Assembly: GCF_016097415.1 (NCBI RefSeq)
Contig: NZ_JAEHGE010000001.1
Span: 3,673,778 to 3,737,777 of the forward strand
DNA length: 64,000 bases
Direction of reading: 5' to 3'
Source: a sulfur-oxidizing endosymbiont of Gigantopelta aegis
GTDB taxonomy: Bacteria > Pseudomonadota > Gammaproteobacteria > GRL18
Shown: piece after piece, positions 50,875-60,610 of the stretch
How positions within the stretch are numbered: position 1 is the first letter of the stretch
How the letters are laid out: each line of letters starts with the position of its first letter
Translations under genes and position numbers: made by a program
Notes under the pieces: generated by a model
Told to the model about the DNA's origin: nothing
Database searches by the model: none
The model's input: the letters and a program-made list of their open reading frames with translations, nothing else

Positions 50875-51918
50875 ATGAGAGCGTCGCAATTATTTGTGGT
50901 ATTAGATCAAGAGTTTAAAGGTGCACAAACCGGGCATCATACGCCGGTTATGATTTGGGGCCCGCCAGGTGTGGGTAAATCTCAATTAGTGAATCAGGTG
51001 GCTGTTAAACATGGCCGCACCCTGATTGATATTCGCCTGTCACAAATGGAGCCCAGTGATTTACGCGGTATTCCTTTTAAAGACGGCGATAAAGTAGAGT
51101 GGGCAGTGCCTTCTATGCTACCCAATGTGGAAAAACATGGCAGCGAAGGTATTTTGTTCCTTGATGAAATCACCTCTGCACCGCCCAGTGTTTCTGCTGC
51201 GGCTTACCAACTTATTCTTGATCGACGTTTAGGTGATTATCAAATACCGGATGGCTGGGCAATTTTTGCTGCCGGTAATCGCCAAGGTGATCGCGGTGTC
51301 ACTTATAGTATGCCGGCGCCACTGGCCAATCGTTTTTCTCACTATGAAATTGATATCAACCTAGATGACTGGGTTGCTTGGGCTTATCAGGAAGGCATAG
51401 ATGAACGTATTATTGCCTTCTTGCGCTTCCGCCCTGACTTATTATTTGATTTTGATCCCGCCCATAATCCGGTTGCATTTCCGTCGCCAAGAACCTGGGA
51501 ATTTGTGCATCGGGCATTAACCAAGTTTAATGATCATCCGGAATTATTTGTCGGTGCCTTACAGTCCTGTGTCGGGCCGGCAGCGGGTATTGAACTCAAT
51601 GCCTTTATTGCTAACTTGGATCAAATGCCCGATCTGGATGCCATTATTAACGGTGAAGATGTACCGACACCGACAGAAATTGACTTGCAATATGCGGTGG
51701 CTTCGGCGCTAGTGGGACGTGCTATTCGTGCCCGTGGTACAGATGAGGCTGATAAAACATATACCAATATTCTTAAATACGCAGCGAGTTTCAGACAAAA
51801 AGAAATGGGTGTCATGTTAGTGTCGGATATGCATCGTGCCATTGGCGAAGACTTATTTGCCGTGGAAGAATTTGCTAATTGGGCCGATGCCATTGCTGAT
51901 ATTATGCTCTATGGGTGA
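50875..51918 (+). CDS. MoxR-type AAA+ ATPase
   Basis: A 347-residue ATPase. Walker A GPPGVGKS is at residues 29-36 and Walker B GILFLDEI at about 92-99. The sensor region AAGNRQGD and arginine-finger region ANRFSHYEI follow. MoxR proteins act as chaperones that mature or insert cofactors into enzyme complexes, usually with a VWA partner. The next gene (32-bp gap) encodes exactly such a partner, followed by DsrS. Cytoplasmic. Confidence 0.9.
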   Translation: MRASQLFVVLDQEFKGAQTGHHTPVMIWGPPGVGKSQLVNQVAVKHGRTLIDIRLSQMEPSDLRGIPFKDGDKVEWAVPSMLPNVEKHGSEGILFLDEITSAPPSVSAAAYQLILDRRLGDYQIPDGWAIFAAGNRQGDRGVTYSMPAPLANRFSHYEIDINLDDWVAWAYQEGIDERIIAFLRFRPDLLFDFDPAHNPVAFPSPRTWEFVHRALTKFNDHPELFVGALQSCVGPAAGIELNAFIANLDQMPDLDAIINGEDVPTPTEIDLQYAVASALVGRAIRARGTDEADKTYTNILKYAASFRQKEMGVMLVSDMHRAIGEDLFAVEEFANWADAIADIMLYG

Positions 51919-51950
51919 TTATATGGGTGCTTTTATAGGTATTAGTATCG

Positions 51951-53237
51951 ATGCATAAGTCTGGTCTGGATGAAGAAATAGAAACAAAGCTAGGTGCTGC
52001 CCGTACCAAGCTTATCTTGGATAAGCCTTTTTTGGGTGCGCTAGTGCTGCGTCTACCCATTGTGGCCGCCGATCCGTCCTGGTGTGAAACCACTGATACG
52101 GATATGAAAAAACTCTATGTCAATCCTGAATACATCAAACAACTCAGCGTGGAAGAAACCCAGTTTGCGCTGGCACATGAGGCATTGCACTGTGCTTTGT
52201 CTCATTTTGCCCGGCGCATGCATCGGGTTAAATTACGCTGGGATATGGCCTGCGATTTTGCCATTAACCCTATTTTGATTGAAGATGGCCTAAAGCCACC
52301 GCCACATATTCGCTATTTACGTGAATATGCCGGTATGACGGCGGAAGAAATTTATCCAACTCTGATCGATAATGAAAATGATGCCGAACATGAACTGGGT
52401 CAGAATAATGATCAGGGTGATGATGAGCAGGGTGAACAATCCGATCAGGGTGAGGCCAAAGATACTGACAGCCAAAAGCTCAATAATCAACAAGAAAATG
52501 ATGGTGAAGAGGCTAAGGGGCAAACTGGGGAAGGTAAAGAAAGCGGTGATTCGGAATCCGGTGATGGTACACAAAAAGAGCCGCCACCCACACCGAATAA
52601 TGATGAAATACAAAACTTAAGTGCACAGTGGCAACAACGCTTAGCCGGTGCGGCACAACAAGCTTTGCAAGCAGGCAAACTGAGTCAGTCAATGGCTCGC
52701 TTGGTCGATCATTTATTGCAACCGCAATTGCCCTGGCGTATGTTATTAGCGCGTTATATGACGGCGACGGCAAGAGAAGATTATAGTTATGCTCGGCCAT
52801 CAAGTCGTCGTGGTGAACCAGCAATTTATCCACGTTTGCGTAGCCACATGGTTAATATCGTTGTGGCGCTGGATATTAGTGGTTCGATTGCTACCAAAGA
52901 GATCCGTGAGTTCTTGTCGGAAGTCGATCAAATTAAAGCACAAGTGCGGGCAAAAATAGTACTCCATGCCTGTGATACCGAAGTCACTGATGAAGGCCCT
53001 TGGGAATTTGAACCCTGGGATGAACTAAAACTACCGATAAAATTTAAAGGGGGTGGTGGTACACGTTTTACTCCTGTTTTTGACTGGGTTGAAAAACAAG
53101 AGATGTGCCCTGATCTCCTTATTTACTTTACTGATGCTGATGGTGAATTTCCAGAGCAAGCCGCTATTTATCCAGTGATTTGGCTGGTCAAAGGTAAAGA
53201 GCCTGTTCCCTGGGGACAGCGAATACAATTGAATTAA
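51951..53237 (+). CDS. VWA protein with metallopeptidase-like domain
   Basis: A 428-residue protein of the DUF2201 type. The N-terminal domain has an HEALH zinc motif at residues 76-80 (FALAHEALHCALSHFARR). A disordered acidic linker (about 145-215) is rich in Gln, Asp, Glu and Gly. The C-terminal VWA domain has the MIDAS motif DISGS from residue 308, a GGGGTRFTP loop and FTDADGEF. It probably binds a client for the upstream MoxR ATPase; whether HEALH is catalytic is unknown. Cytoplasmic. Confidence 0.88.
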   Translation: MHKSGLDEEIETKLGAARTKLILDKPFLGALVLRLPIVAADPSWCETTDTDMKKLYVNPEYIKQLSVEETQFALAHEALHCALSHFARRMHRVKLRWDMACDFAINPILIEDGLKPPPHIRYLREYAGMTAEEIYPTLIDNENDAEHELGQNNDQGDDEQGEQSDQGEAKDTDSQKLNNQQENDGEEAKGQTGEGKESGDSESGDGTQKEPPPTPNNDEIQNLSAQWQQRLAGAAQQALQAGKLSQSMARLVDHLLQPQLPWRMLLARYMTATAREDYSYARPSSRRGEPAIYPRLRSHMVNIVVALDISGSIATKEIREFLSEVDQIKAQVRAKIVLHACDTEVTDEGPWEFEPWDELKLPIKFKGGGGTRFTPVFDWVEKQEMCPDLLIYFTDADGEFPEQAAIYPVIWLVKGKEPVPWGQRIQLN

Positions 53238-53280
53238 ATTTTTAACCCTTAATTATTAACCATAAGTCGATCAAAATTAA

Positions 53281-54453
53281 ATGCCCTTATCGAATGAAGA
53301 CAGCCTGAGATTAAATGTATTATTAGCACAAAAAGTCAGTGCTATTCGTATTGATGAAGGCAAATTAATGCTCTATGCGCTGACCCAAAAAGGCGAAGCA
53401 AAAATACAGCTTAATCCAACGGTTAGAAATGCTAAATATATCAAGGAAGTGAAAGACTTTTTATCGACTAAGGCGCTCGGTGCTCCCGGTGGTTTTCCCA
53501 TGTTTATTTCCCGTTGGAATCGTATGGGAGATTTACGTAATAGCAGTCTTGATAAGCTCTTACTCTTGGGTGAAGAAGAAGCGGTTGCTGCGGTGGTCAA
53601 CAATAAAAGTATTACGCCGGAGATAGCTAAAAGTGCCTGGTGGGCCATACAATCAGCTGAAAATGCCCGTAGCATGTTGGCTAATGAAGTGGTTGTACAA
53701 TCTGAATTTGGCACCGAATTAGCTAACTTTCTGATTGAATTCCTACCCTTTGAAGAAGATCCCCTGAGCATGTTGAGCAGTGCGCGCCTGGTGTTACAGG
53801 AAGGGCTTATTTCTGATGAGGAAGTACTGAAATTATGGAAAAAAGGCAAGTCTAAAACCACGCTCTATGTTGGTTTTTTAGATATCAGACCGGATGCAAT
53901 TCCTGAACAGTCTGATGAACATCATCAGTATCAGGCAAGCTTTGCTAAATTATCGGCTCTAGTGGCAGAAGACAATCCTTATGCTCTGATGTTAAATAAA
54001 TTACTCAGTGCCTCAGGCCAGACTTTTTTAAAGACCGCAGAAGCTTCATTTAAGCGTCCTCCCAACTATGATATTGTCGCGGCACTCATAGAAAGTATTA
54101 GACGTTACGTGTTTGTGAAGCAAGCAGAAGCGGGGCAGAGCCAGCAACATCATGAATTAAGCCTCAGTCTACAAGGCGAGCCTGAAACCGATATTAATGC
54201 CATTCATAGCTTCAGTCAGGCTATTTTTCATGCAGAAAATGAACTCTGTTGTAGTGATGCGCTTAAGTCTGTACAGCAGACAGTACCTGAATTGGCAGAG
54301 CAATTACAAGCGATTTTATTCTTAGGTCGAACCTCACAAACTGTGCTAGCACCCACTATTGCTAATAGCACCGCAGTAGGCAGTTTAATGAGAAAAAAAT
54401 TAAAACCCGTGTTTGATCCCATTATAACGAATTTGAGACTGCTACAATTATAG
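53281..54453 (+). CDS. dsrS: DsrS-like sulfur-oxidation protein
   Basis: A 390-residue soluble protein. LNVLLAQKVSAIRIDEGKLM, ALGAPGGFPMFISRWNRMGD, LDKLLLLGEEEAVAAVV and AKSAWWAIQSAENARSML match the DsrS type known from the dsr gene cluster of purple sulfur bacteria, where its role is unclear. Recognition is by overall pattern; there is no catalytic motif. It follows the VWA gene at 43 bp and is probably in the same operon. Glutaredoxin and siroheme synthase genes come next. Confidence 0.7.
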   Translation: MPLSNEDSLRLNVLLAQKVSAIRIDEGKLMLYALTQKGEAKIQLNPTVRNAKYIKEVKDFLSTKALGAPGGFPMFISRWNRMGDLRNSSLDKLLLLGEEEAVAAVVNNKSITPEIAKSAWWAIQSAENARSMLANEVVVQSEFGTELANFLIEFLPFEEDPLSMLSSARLVLQEGLISDEEVLKLWKKGKSKTTLYVGFLDIRPDAIPEQSDEHHQYQASFAKLSALVAEDNPYALMLNKLLSASGQTFLKTAEASFKRPPNYDIVAALIESIRRYVFVKQAEAGQSQQHHELSLSLQGEPETDINAIHSFSQAIFHAENELCCSDALKSVQQTVPELAEQLQAILFLGRTSQTVLAPTIANSTAVGSLMRKKLKPVFDPIITNLRLLQL

Positions 54454-54586
54454 TTAATCGATAAACAATTGATAAATTGTCAATAAATACCCATAATGGT
54501 GTAGTGGAAATTATATCATGAAAGGTTAATATACACGGTTAAGATTAGTTATATTGAACCAATGTTAAAACGCTAAAGGTAAACTT

Positions 54587-54844
54587 ATGGCTCAGGTAAA
54601 AATGTATTGTACAGATAGCTGTCCATTTTGTAGAAATGCAGAAAAACTCCTCGTATCAAAGGGTGTTGAAATAGAAAAAATTGACAGCGAAGAAAATGCC
54701 GAAGAGTTTGCCAAAATTGCCGCTGAAGTCGGTAGCGATAGCGTACCGCAGATTTTTATTGATGGTAAACACATCGGTGGTTTTGATGATTTATCTGAAT
54801 TAGATATGGATGATGAGCTTGATCCACTGCTTGGAATTGCTTAG
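54587..54844 (+). CDS. grxC: Glutaredoxin 3
   Basis: An 85-residue thiol oxidoreductase with active site CPFC at residues 12-15 and the cis-proline DSVPQIFIDG. GGFDDLSEL binds glutathione. Full length for GrxC. It sits between dsrS and cysG and could supply reducing power to this pathway (inference). Confidence 0.95.
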   Translation: MAQVKMYCTDSCPFCRNAEKLLVSKGVEIEKIDSEENAEEFAKIAAEVGSDSVPQIFIDGKHIGGFDDLSELDMDDELDPLLGIA

Positions 54845-54885
54845 ACCTTATAGTATAAAACGAAAAATTTGACGAGGTAATACCA

Positions 54886-56331
54886 GTGGATTTTTTTCCA
54901 ATTTTCATGAATATCAATGGTCGCCAATGTTTAGTGATTGGCGGCGGTAAGGTCGCAGCACGAAAAATTGCTTTGCTATTAAAAGCCAAGGCACAAGTGC
55001 AGGTGGTTGCTCCAGAACTTTGTCGTGAAGTGGCCGAGATGGCTAAAACTGGGCAAATCAAGCATATCGAACGCGGTTTTGATGAGCTGGATATTTGTGA
55101 TTCAAACTTATGTGATAGTGTGTTAGTGATTGCTGCGACCAATGATCAGGAAACCAATAAGAAAATTTCTGAACTGGCCAAGGCGCGTTCCATGCCAGTT
55201 AATGTGGTTGATCAACCTCATCTCTGTAGTTTTATTATGCCTTCCATTGTGGATCGATCACCCATTCAAATTGCCATTTCAACGGGGGGCAGTTCGCCGG
55301 TTTTAGCGCGTTTATTGCGGTCTCGTTTAGAGAGTTATATACCTTCAGCCTATGGTAAATTAGCCCAATTAGTTGATGGTTTTCGCTCTAAGGTGATCGA
55401 AAAATTTCCTAAAGCTGAGCAACGTCGTCATTTTTGGGAAGTTGTTCTCGAAGGCCGTGTAACTGAGTTATTATTTCAGGGTAATGATCATGGTGCCAAA
55501 CATGCCCTGCAACGTGCTATTGATGAAGATTTTGTAGAAGAGACCGGTGAAGTTTATTTGGTCGGTGCAGGCCCTGGTGATCCCGACTTATTAACCTTTA
55601 GAGCTTTGAGGCTCATGCAAAGAGCCGATGTGGTTGTTTATGATCGTCTGGTTTCACAAGGCATTCTGGATTTAGTGCGTCGTGATGCTGAATTAGTTTA
55701 TGTGGGTAAAGAAAGAAATAATCATTCCGTGCCACAGGAAAATATTAACCAGCTCTTAGTGCGTTATGCACAAAAGGGCAAACGGGTGTTACGACTTAAG
55801 GGTGGTGATCCCTTTATCTTCGGTCGTGGTGGTGAAGAAATTGAAACCCTCAAAGAAAACGATGTCAGTTTTCAGGTTGTACCTGGTATCACAGCGGCGG
55901 CTGGTTGTTCCAGTTATGGTGGTATTCCGCTAACACATCGTGACTATGCGCAGTCTTGTGTGTTTGTGACGGGGCATTTAAAAGATGGCACCGTGAACTT
56001 AAACTGGCAGGCGCTGGCACATCAAAACCAGACAATAGTCTTCTATATGGGCTTACAAGCGGTCAAAGTGATCCATAAAGAATTAGTCGCAAATGGATTG
56101 ACGGATGAGACACCTGCGGCCTTAGTTGAGCAGGGTACTACTGAGAACCAACGGGTACATATTGGTACTTTATCGACCCTGGCAGAAATAGTTGAACGTG
56201 AACAAGTCAAAGCACCGACATTAATTATTGTCGGTGATGTGGTGACTTTGCATGAGAAGCTAAACTGGTTTAATCCAACCAGTGAACGTACGACATCTTT
56301 TCAAAGCGCCAGAGGCCGTCGCGAGACATAA
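54886..56331 (+). CDS. cysG: Siroheme synthase CysG
   Basis: A 481-residue trifunctional enzyme. The N-terminal dehydrogenase/ferrochelatase has CLVIGGGKVAARKIALLLKA; residues about 115-210 form the dimerisation helices; the C-terminal uroporphyrinogen methyltransferase has VYLVGAGPGDPDLLT, VYDRLVS, RLKGGDPFIFGRGGEE and VVPGITAAAGC. It makes siroheme from uroporphyrinogen III. The start is GTG 54886 (DFFPIFMNINGR matches the family N-terminus). Near dsrS, its main client may be dissimilatory sulfite reductase. Confidence 0.96.
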   Translation: MDFFPIFMNINGRQCLVIGGGKVAARKIALLLKAKAQVQVVAPELCREVAEMAKTGQIKHIERGFDELDICDSNLCDSVLVIAATNDQETNKKISELAKARSMPVNVVDQPHLCSFIMPSIVDRSPIQIAISTGGSSPVLARLLRSRLESYIPSAYGKLAQLVDGFRSKVIEKFPKAEQRRHFWEVVLEGRVTELLFQGNDHGAKHALQRAIDEDFVEETGEVYLVGAGPGDPDLLTFRALRLMQRADVVVYDRLVSQGILDLVRRDAELVYVGKERNNHSVPQENINQLLVRYAQKGKRVLRLKGGDPFIFGRGGEEIETLKENDVSFQVVPGITAAAGCSSYGGIPLTHRDYAQSCVFVTGHLKDGTVNLNWQALAHQNQTIVFYMGLQAVKVIHKELVANGLTDETPAALVEQGTTENQRVHIGTLSTLAEIVEREQVKAPTLIIVGDVVTLHEKLNWFNPTSERTTSFQSARGRRET

Positions 56332-56376
56332 ATTGAAAAAGACAGATAAAAATTTAATTTTAAGCAATAGGAATAA

Positions 56377-56655
56377 ATGATGGATTTTAACTCACTCTCT
56401 AAAGAGCAACAGGTGATGGTCGCCATGCGTAAAACACTGGCTAATATCATTAAAGATACAACACCTGAACCCGGTATGATTCATCCCTTGTCAGAGGCAA
56501 CTGTGGTCGATGTTAAAGCTTGTTTCGCCTTGATCGCGGCAAGAGAAAGAGAACTATTAAGTGATATGGGTGTAGAAAATAAATCACGTCCGCATTTTAC
56601 TGATGAACCTAAAAAGTCAGCTGAAGTGGTTTCTTTTATTAAACCCTCTAAATAA
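56377..56655 (+). CDS. Small conserved-looking protein, function unknown
   Basis: A 92-residue soluble protein: SLSKEQQVMVAMRKTLANII, TPEPGMIHPLSEATVVDVKA, CFALIAARERELLSDMG, SRPHFTDEP. It follows cysG at 45 bp and shares its direction. Two ATGs (56377, 56380) fit the AGGA site. Similar short proteins in sulfur oxidisers are sometimes labelled segregation protein A, but it is too short for ScpA. Confidence 0.6.
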   Translation: MMDFNSLSKEQQVMVAMRKTLANIIKDTTPEPGMIHPLSEATVVDVKACFALIAARERELLSDMGVENKSRPHFTDEPKKSAEVVSFIKPSK

Positions 56656-56662
56656 ACCCTCT

Positions 56663-56693
56663 AAAAAAAGGGCATTTAAAATGCCCTTTTTTT
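56663..56693. terminator. Bidirectional terminator after cysG operon
   Basis: AAAAAAAGGGCATT-TTAA-AATGCCCTTTTTTT, directly before the third MITE. Confidence 0.88.
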
Positions 56694-56700
56694 AACTTTA

Positions 56701-56878
56701 ACCTAAAATAATCAGTTGAATCGTAGCGAGAGCGACTTAGGTGCTGAAGATTAAGGGTTTTACAGGTTATTTTGGCTTTATTCGTAGTCACCCTACGGGT
56801 GAAGTCAAAATGTTCTGGAAAATCCTTAAGATTCAGTGCATAAGGCGGTCGCAGTAGATTCAACTGATTATTTTAGGT
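56701..56878 (+). mobile_element. 178-bp MITE, copy 3
   Basis: The best-preserved copy: the ends ACCTAAAATAATCAGTTGAA and its exact complement form terminal inverted repeats, flanked by TTA on both sides. It lies between a terminator and the stop of the convergent gene; the TTA flank is part of that stop codon. Confidence 0.88.
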
Positions 56879-57409
56879 TTAACGCTTTGTTGTACGTCTT
56901 TTCTTTTTACGTTTTCTTTCCGGTAATTTAAAATTCACAATTGCTTTGACGAGCTCATTGTATGGAATGCCTGCCAATGATTGATATTGCTCTACAGCTT
57001 CTTTGACTGTACCGTAAATGTTTTCAATGGGGGCATGTTCCTGTGATTGCTCGCCAAACTTCGCATCATCATCATTTAAAACATCAGTTTGAGTCAGATC
57101 TTTGCTGGACAATAATTGTTGTAAGCCAAACATGCCACCCACTTGCACTTTAATTTCTTTCGCATGGGGCAAGGGACCATCAATTTGTGTCACTTGTAAT
57201 GAAAAACGAGCACTGGAACGGAGGTTTTCGATGAGTTTGAAACATTGCTGTTGAGCAAATTCAGAACCACAGGCAAAGGCTTCACGCTCTGCTAATAAAA
57301 GCTTGCTTGCTTTCTCACAACCACCATAGCGCATTAATAGCATTTTCTCGAAATAGCACCGAGTTGGATTTTTTTCTTTATAAGCAATACGATAATTATC
57401 TTCGTCCAT
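56879..57409 (-). CDS. Hypothetical protein with basic tail
   Basis: A 176-residue soluble protein opening YRIAYKEKNPTRCYFEKMLL, with a central MFGLQQLL region and a very basic C-terminus ending KRKKKRRTTKR that may bind nucleic acid. The reverse stop codon abuts the MITE. The next gene upstream (57440-57682) is 30 bp away on the same strand. No family recognised. Confidence 0.6.
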   Translation of the reverse strand: MDEDNYRIAYKEKNPTRCYFEKMLLMRYGGCEKASKLLLAEREAFACGSEFAQQQCFKLIENLRSSARFSLQVTQIDGPLPHAKEIKVQVGGMFGLQQLLSSKDLTQTDVLNDDDAKFGEQSQEHAPIENIYGTVKEAVEQYQSLAGIPYNELVKAIVNFKLPERKRKKKRRTTKR

Positions 57410-57439
57410 AGCCTTTCTCGATTGTTGTTAGTAAGAGAG

Positions 57440-57682
57440 CTATTTTTCCCACTCTTTCATGATCGGTTTTTCACGAAACTCAGACAGTTTTTCTTCTGCA
57501 TCTAAAGGGTTATCAGCAAAAATGACCTTGATAATATCAACTGGATCATTGGCCGGATCTTGTCTCGATTCACGAGCAAAGTTACGTGCTTCTTTATAAT
57601 TTTCAAACTCGTCCAATAGATCCATTGGTTTAACCAGGTTGGCAACAGTGGGAGAAATTTTATATACGTAATAGGCGGCCAT
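57440..57682 (-). CDS. Small conserved-looking protein
   Basis: An 80-residue protein: AAYYVYKISPTVANLVKPMD, FENYKEARNFARESRQDP, VKVIF-type strand (IIKVIFADNPLDAEEKLSEF) and a MKEWEK end. A ferredoxin-like or small beta-alpha fold is plausible. It is the first gene of a likely two-gene operon with 56879-57409. Confidence 0.6.
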   Translation of the reverse strand: MAAYYVYKISPTVANLVKPMDLLDEFENYKEARNFARESRQDPANDPVDIIKVIFADNPLDAEEKLSEFREKPIMKEWEK

Positions 57683-58365
57683 TATGATTTCCTGCTAAAG
57701 TAAATTGGATTGAGGCTAATAGAAGCCAGATTGGCGTATTTTAGCATGTTATTGCTGAGGGATCCCCACGAATTTTTTAACAAATGTCAACAACTTGTTG
57801 CGTAAAATTTGAAATATTTTCAAAAACCATTTTAATTTCCTTCTTTTTAATTTTATACCGTTTATCTCGAATAATTTGAATCCCAATATAAACGTTAGAA
57901 AGCACAGTTCTATGCCTGATTGTATTGGCTTGTAAGTCATAGTGATATTTTTTATTCACAGCAACTTTGCCAATACACCAAAGTAAAAACTGTGTCAGTG
58001 CTGCGACTAATAATAAATTATTATATCGCTTTGCAGATTTAGATTTTGCTTGTGCAAGACCAATACCATACTGTTGATGTGTCAACACTTTTCCGGACAG
58101 TTTTCTAAATATTTTTTTGGCTGTTTCAAGTGATTTTTGTCATTTTGTATTTCCTATCATTTTAGTTTCTCATGTTAACTTTAAACAGATGAAGAGAAAG
58201 GGCTTTGCCCTCTGGAACGATAGAGCCGTTCCATTCACCCAAGGTATTTTCACAACGGTAATGATCCTGTTACAATATCTTCACGGCACAGGCTGAGGAG
58301 CCGATGGCCGTCAACGGTAATGGGCGGCATTTATGTCGCCTTTTACCCCTCTTCAATCAATCGAT

Positions 58366-59228
58366 TTAAGCTATTTCCTGCTGTATTTCATAATCGACTG
58401 GTGACAAATAATCATTAGCCGAATGAAGTCGCTCCCGATTATAAAATACCTCAATATATTCAAATATTGCCTGCTTTGCTTCTACTCTGGTTTTGAATCG
58501 ACAATGGTGCGTCAATTCAGTTTTCAAACTATGAAAGAAGCTCTCTGATACAGCATTGTCCCAGCAATTTCCTTTGCGGCTCATAGACTGAATTATGTTA
58601 TGATCCGACAATATTTTTCTATGACTATCAGAGGCATATTGGCTACCTCGGTCAGTATGCCAAAGCAATCCATCCATTGGTTTACGCTTCCATATGGCCA
58701 TCAGTAAAGCATCATTGACTAGCTTGGCTTTCATTCGCTCATCCATCGACCAGCCAACAATTTGCCTAGAGAATAAGTCAATGACAACCGCTAAATATAA
58801 CCAGCCTTCCTTGGTGGCAATATAGGTAATATCACCCACATAGTAGCGATCAGGTTGAGAGACAGTAAACTCTCTTTCCAGTAAATTTGGAGATATACGC
58901 TTATTATGCTTGGAATTAGTCGTCGCTTTAAAGCGTCTCTTCGTTTTACAAAACAAACCGGCTTTTTTCATTAATCGACCAATTCTCCGGCGGCTTATAT
59001 GAACGCCTTTTTCAGCCAGTTTTCTTTTAAGACGACGGGTTCCATAAGTCTTGCGACTGTCTTCAAACAGTTTTTTAGCTGCTCAGTAAGCGCTTCATTT
59101 TCTTTCTCTCTATCCGTTTTAGGAGAGCTAACCCAATCATAATAGCAACTACGGGAAACATCCATAAAACGGCACAGAATCGTTACCGGGTAATCTTTAG
59201 CCTGATCAGTTATCCATGCGTACTTCAC
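58366..59228 (-). pseudogene. IS3 OrfB integrase, split at A-AAA-AAC (copy D)
   Basis: GTG 59228 opens the first 77 codons, ending after [21 protein letters not shown] -1 shift at the A AAA AAC heptamer joins it to the rve core (58366-58971: [31 protein letters not shown]). This is the best-preserved copy; all else is intact, so programmed frameshifting is possible. Confidence 0.8.
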
Positions 59229-59526
59229 AAAGTTTCCCTTGCAAAGTACGCTGTGGCCTTTTTAATAAATCACGCTCCTGAATCACTTTTGCCAATTCTT
59301 TTTTCAGACGTTTTACTTCATCATAAATGTGTTCATCACTTCTATTGGCTACCGTCTTCACCGGTTTGGAATATTTACTGATCCAGGTATGTAGAGTATT
59401 TACATTAACACCTAGCTCCCTGGCAGTCTGAGAAACAGGTTGATCCGTCTCATTAGCTAATTTGACAGCTGATTCTTTAAATTCTGATGTATAGCTTTTA
59501 TTCGGTTTTTTTGTTTGATCATTCAT
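59206..59526 (-). CDS. IS3 OrfA (copy D)
   Basis: A 106-residue helix-turn-helix protein starting MNDQTKKPNKSYTSEFKESA, with an ELGVNVNTLHTWISKY recognition helix and a leucine zipper. Its end overlaps the orfB start by 23 bp in another frame. Confidence 0.9.
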   Translation of the reverse strand: MNDQTKKPNKSYTSEFKESAVKLANETDQPVSQTARELGVNVNTLHTWISKYSKPVKTVANRSDEHIYDEVKRLKKELAKVIQERDLLKRPQRTLQGKLCEVRMDN

Positions 59527-60610
59527 TTTAGGTCACACTTTTTATCTTTTAGTTGTTTTAAGTTGTGTGTCCGGTTAAGTATAGCCACATTATGTTGATT
59601 TTTTGTATCTCTGAAACCTTCTTCAATTTGCATGCGAAATTTATACAGCCTAACGACTTTCTTTGGCTTGTTGATTTCTTTAGGTAAATGAGAAACTAAT
59701 AGCCAGGGTTGTTTTGCTTTTTAGAATAGTAAAGGCTCTTTGCATCTTGAGAAATTCCTCCACGTTTTTTCTTTTATGTTTTCCTTTTCAGTCCCATGAA
59801 ATAAAGTACCCTCACAAGGAAATGCTGTGCTTTTGCTATAGAAGATCGTACCTAATCCTGTTGGCGTTGTGGTCGCTTGCTTCATTATAGTAGTACAACC
59901 TTCAAATTTTTCACCCTCTAATGAGATCTGTACATTGCCCCGAACTCGACCAACCCAAAACCATCCCTTTGCTTCAATTGTTTCAAACCAGGGTGTTTTA
60001 AAAATTGCATCGGATAAGATAATGGGTTGGCAACCCTCTGGCAATATTGCTTCAAGTTCATCCAGAAAAGTATTATGAACCTGAGTATTATTCAATTTCT
60101 TTTCTTCGAAACATTCTTCATAAATAGTAAGTGAACGACCACCCATTGGTATGGATATTCTGAGTAGTTGAAAAATTTCACTACCTGGTATTGGCGACCA
60201 ATCAGCTATAAGAACAGGGTGCTTTTGTTCACCAACCAATTGCAATGTCAAATACTGATAGAGATCTTTACGTTCATTGTGCAGGTGTATATTGCCAATT
60301 AATCTGTCCATTCTTTTGATATCATGCTTTGTTTTCGTTTTTGAATGAGCCCTCAAGTTTCTGCCCAAGCCAGTCACTGTTACCTGATGCTCAGATATTG
60401 CTGAATTAACACCTGCGATGAGTGCCTTTAATCTGATTTTATGCATATCAGGGCATGCAGATAATAATTTTTTATGTAATAATTGTGTTGCTTTCATGGC
60501 GTTCTCCAAATTGCTTTGTGGTGAACTAATTTGATCATAGTTCGCCATGAAAGTCGATCAATTTCTAAAATTTCAACGAGTTACTAAAAAAAATCGTGGG
60601 GATAACTCAG

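Larger units (their letters stand above)
58075..59592 (-). mobile_element. IS3-family element, copy D
   Basis: A 1518-bp unit with the 3-bp duplication TGT at 58072-58074 and 59593-59595. It defines the element ends as TGATGTGTC and TAATGTGGC. It sits inside the IS10-like transposase. Confidence 0.93.
57786..60497 (-). pseudogene. IS10-type transposase, split by IS3
   Basis: The N-terminal part starts at ATG 60497 (GGAG seven bases upstream): LLSACPDMHKIRLKALIAGV, GLGRNLRAHSKTKTKHDIKR, VLIADWSPI (first Asp), ILSDAIFKTPWF (second Asp). A frameshift ends it near 59721; FRMQIEEGFRDTKN (catalytic Glu, YREK-type region) follows to the IS3 insertion. GIGLAQAKSKSAKRYNNLLL and LQANTIRHRTVLSNVYIG continue beyond it (57786-58074). 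Confidence 0.88.
57755..60610 (-). mobile_element. IS10-like (IS4 family) element, interrupted by IS3
   Basis: The ends CTGAGGGATCCCCACGAA and CTGAGTTATCCCCACGA match IS10 ends. The exact 9-bp duplication ATGTTATTG lies at 57746-57754 and 60611-60619, the size typical for IS10. Without the inserted IS3 (1518 bp plus a 3-bp duplication) the element is about 1335 bp, close to IS10. Confidence 0.93.
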
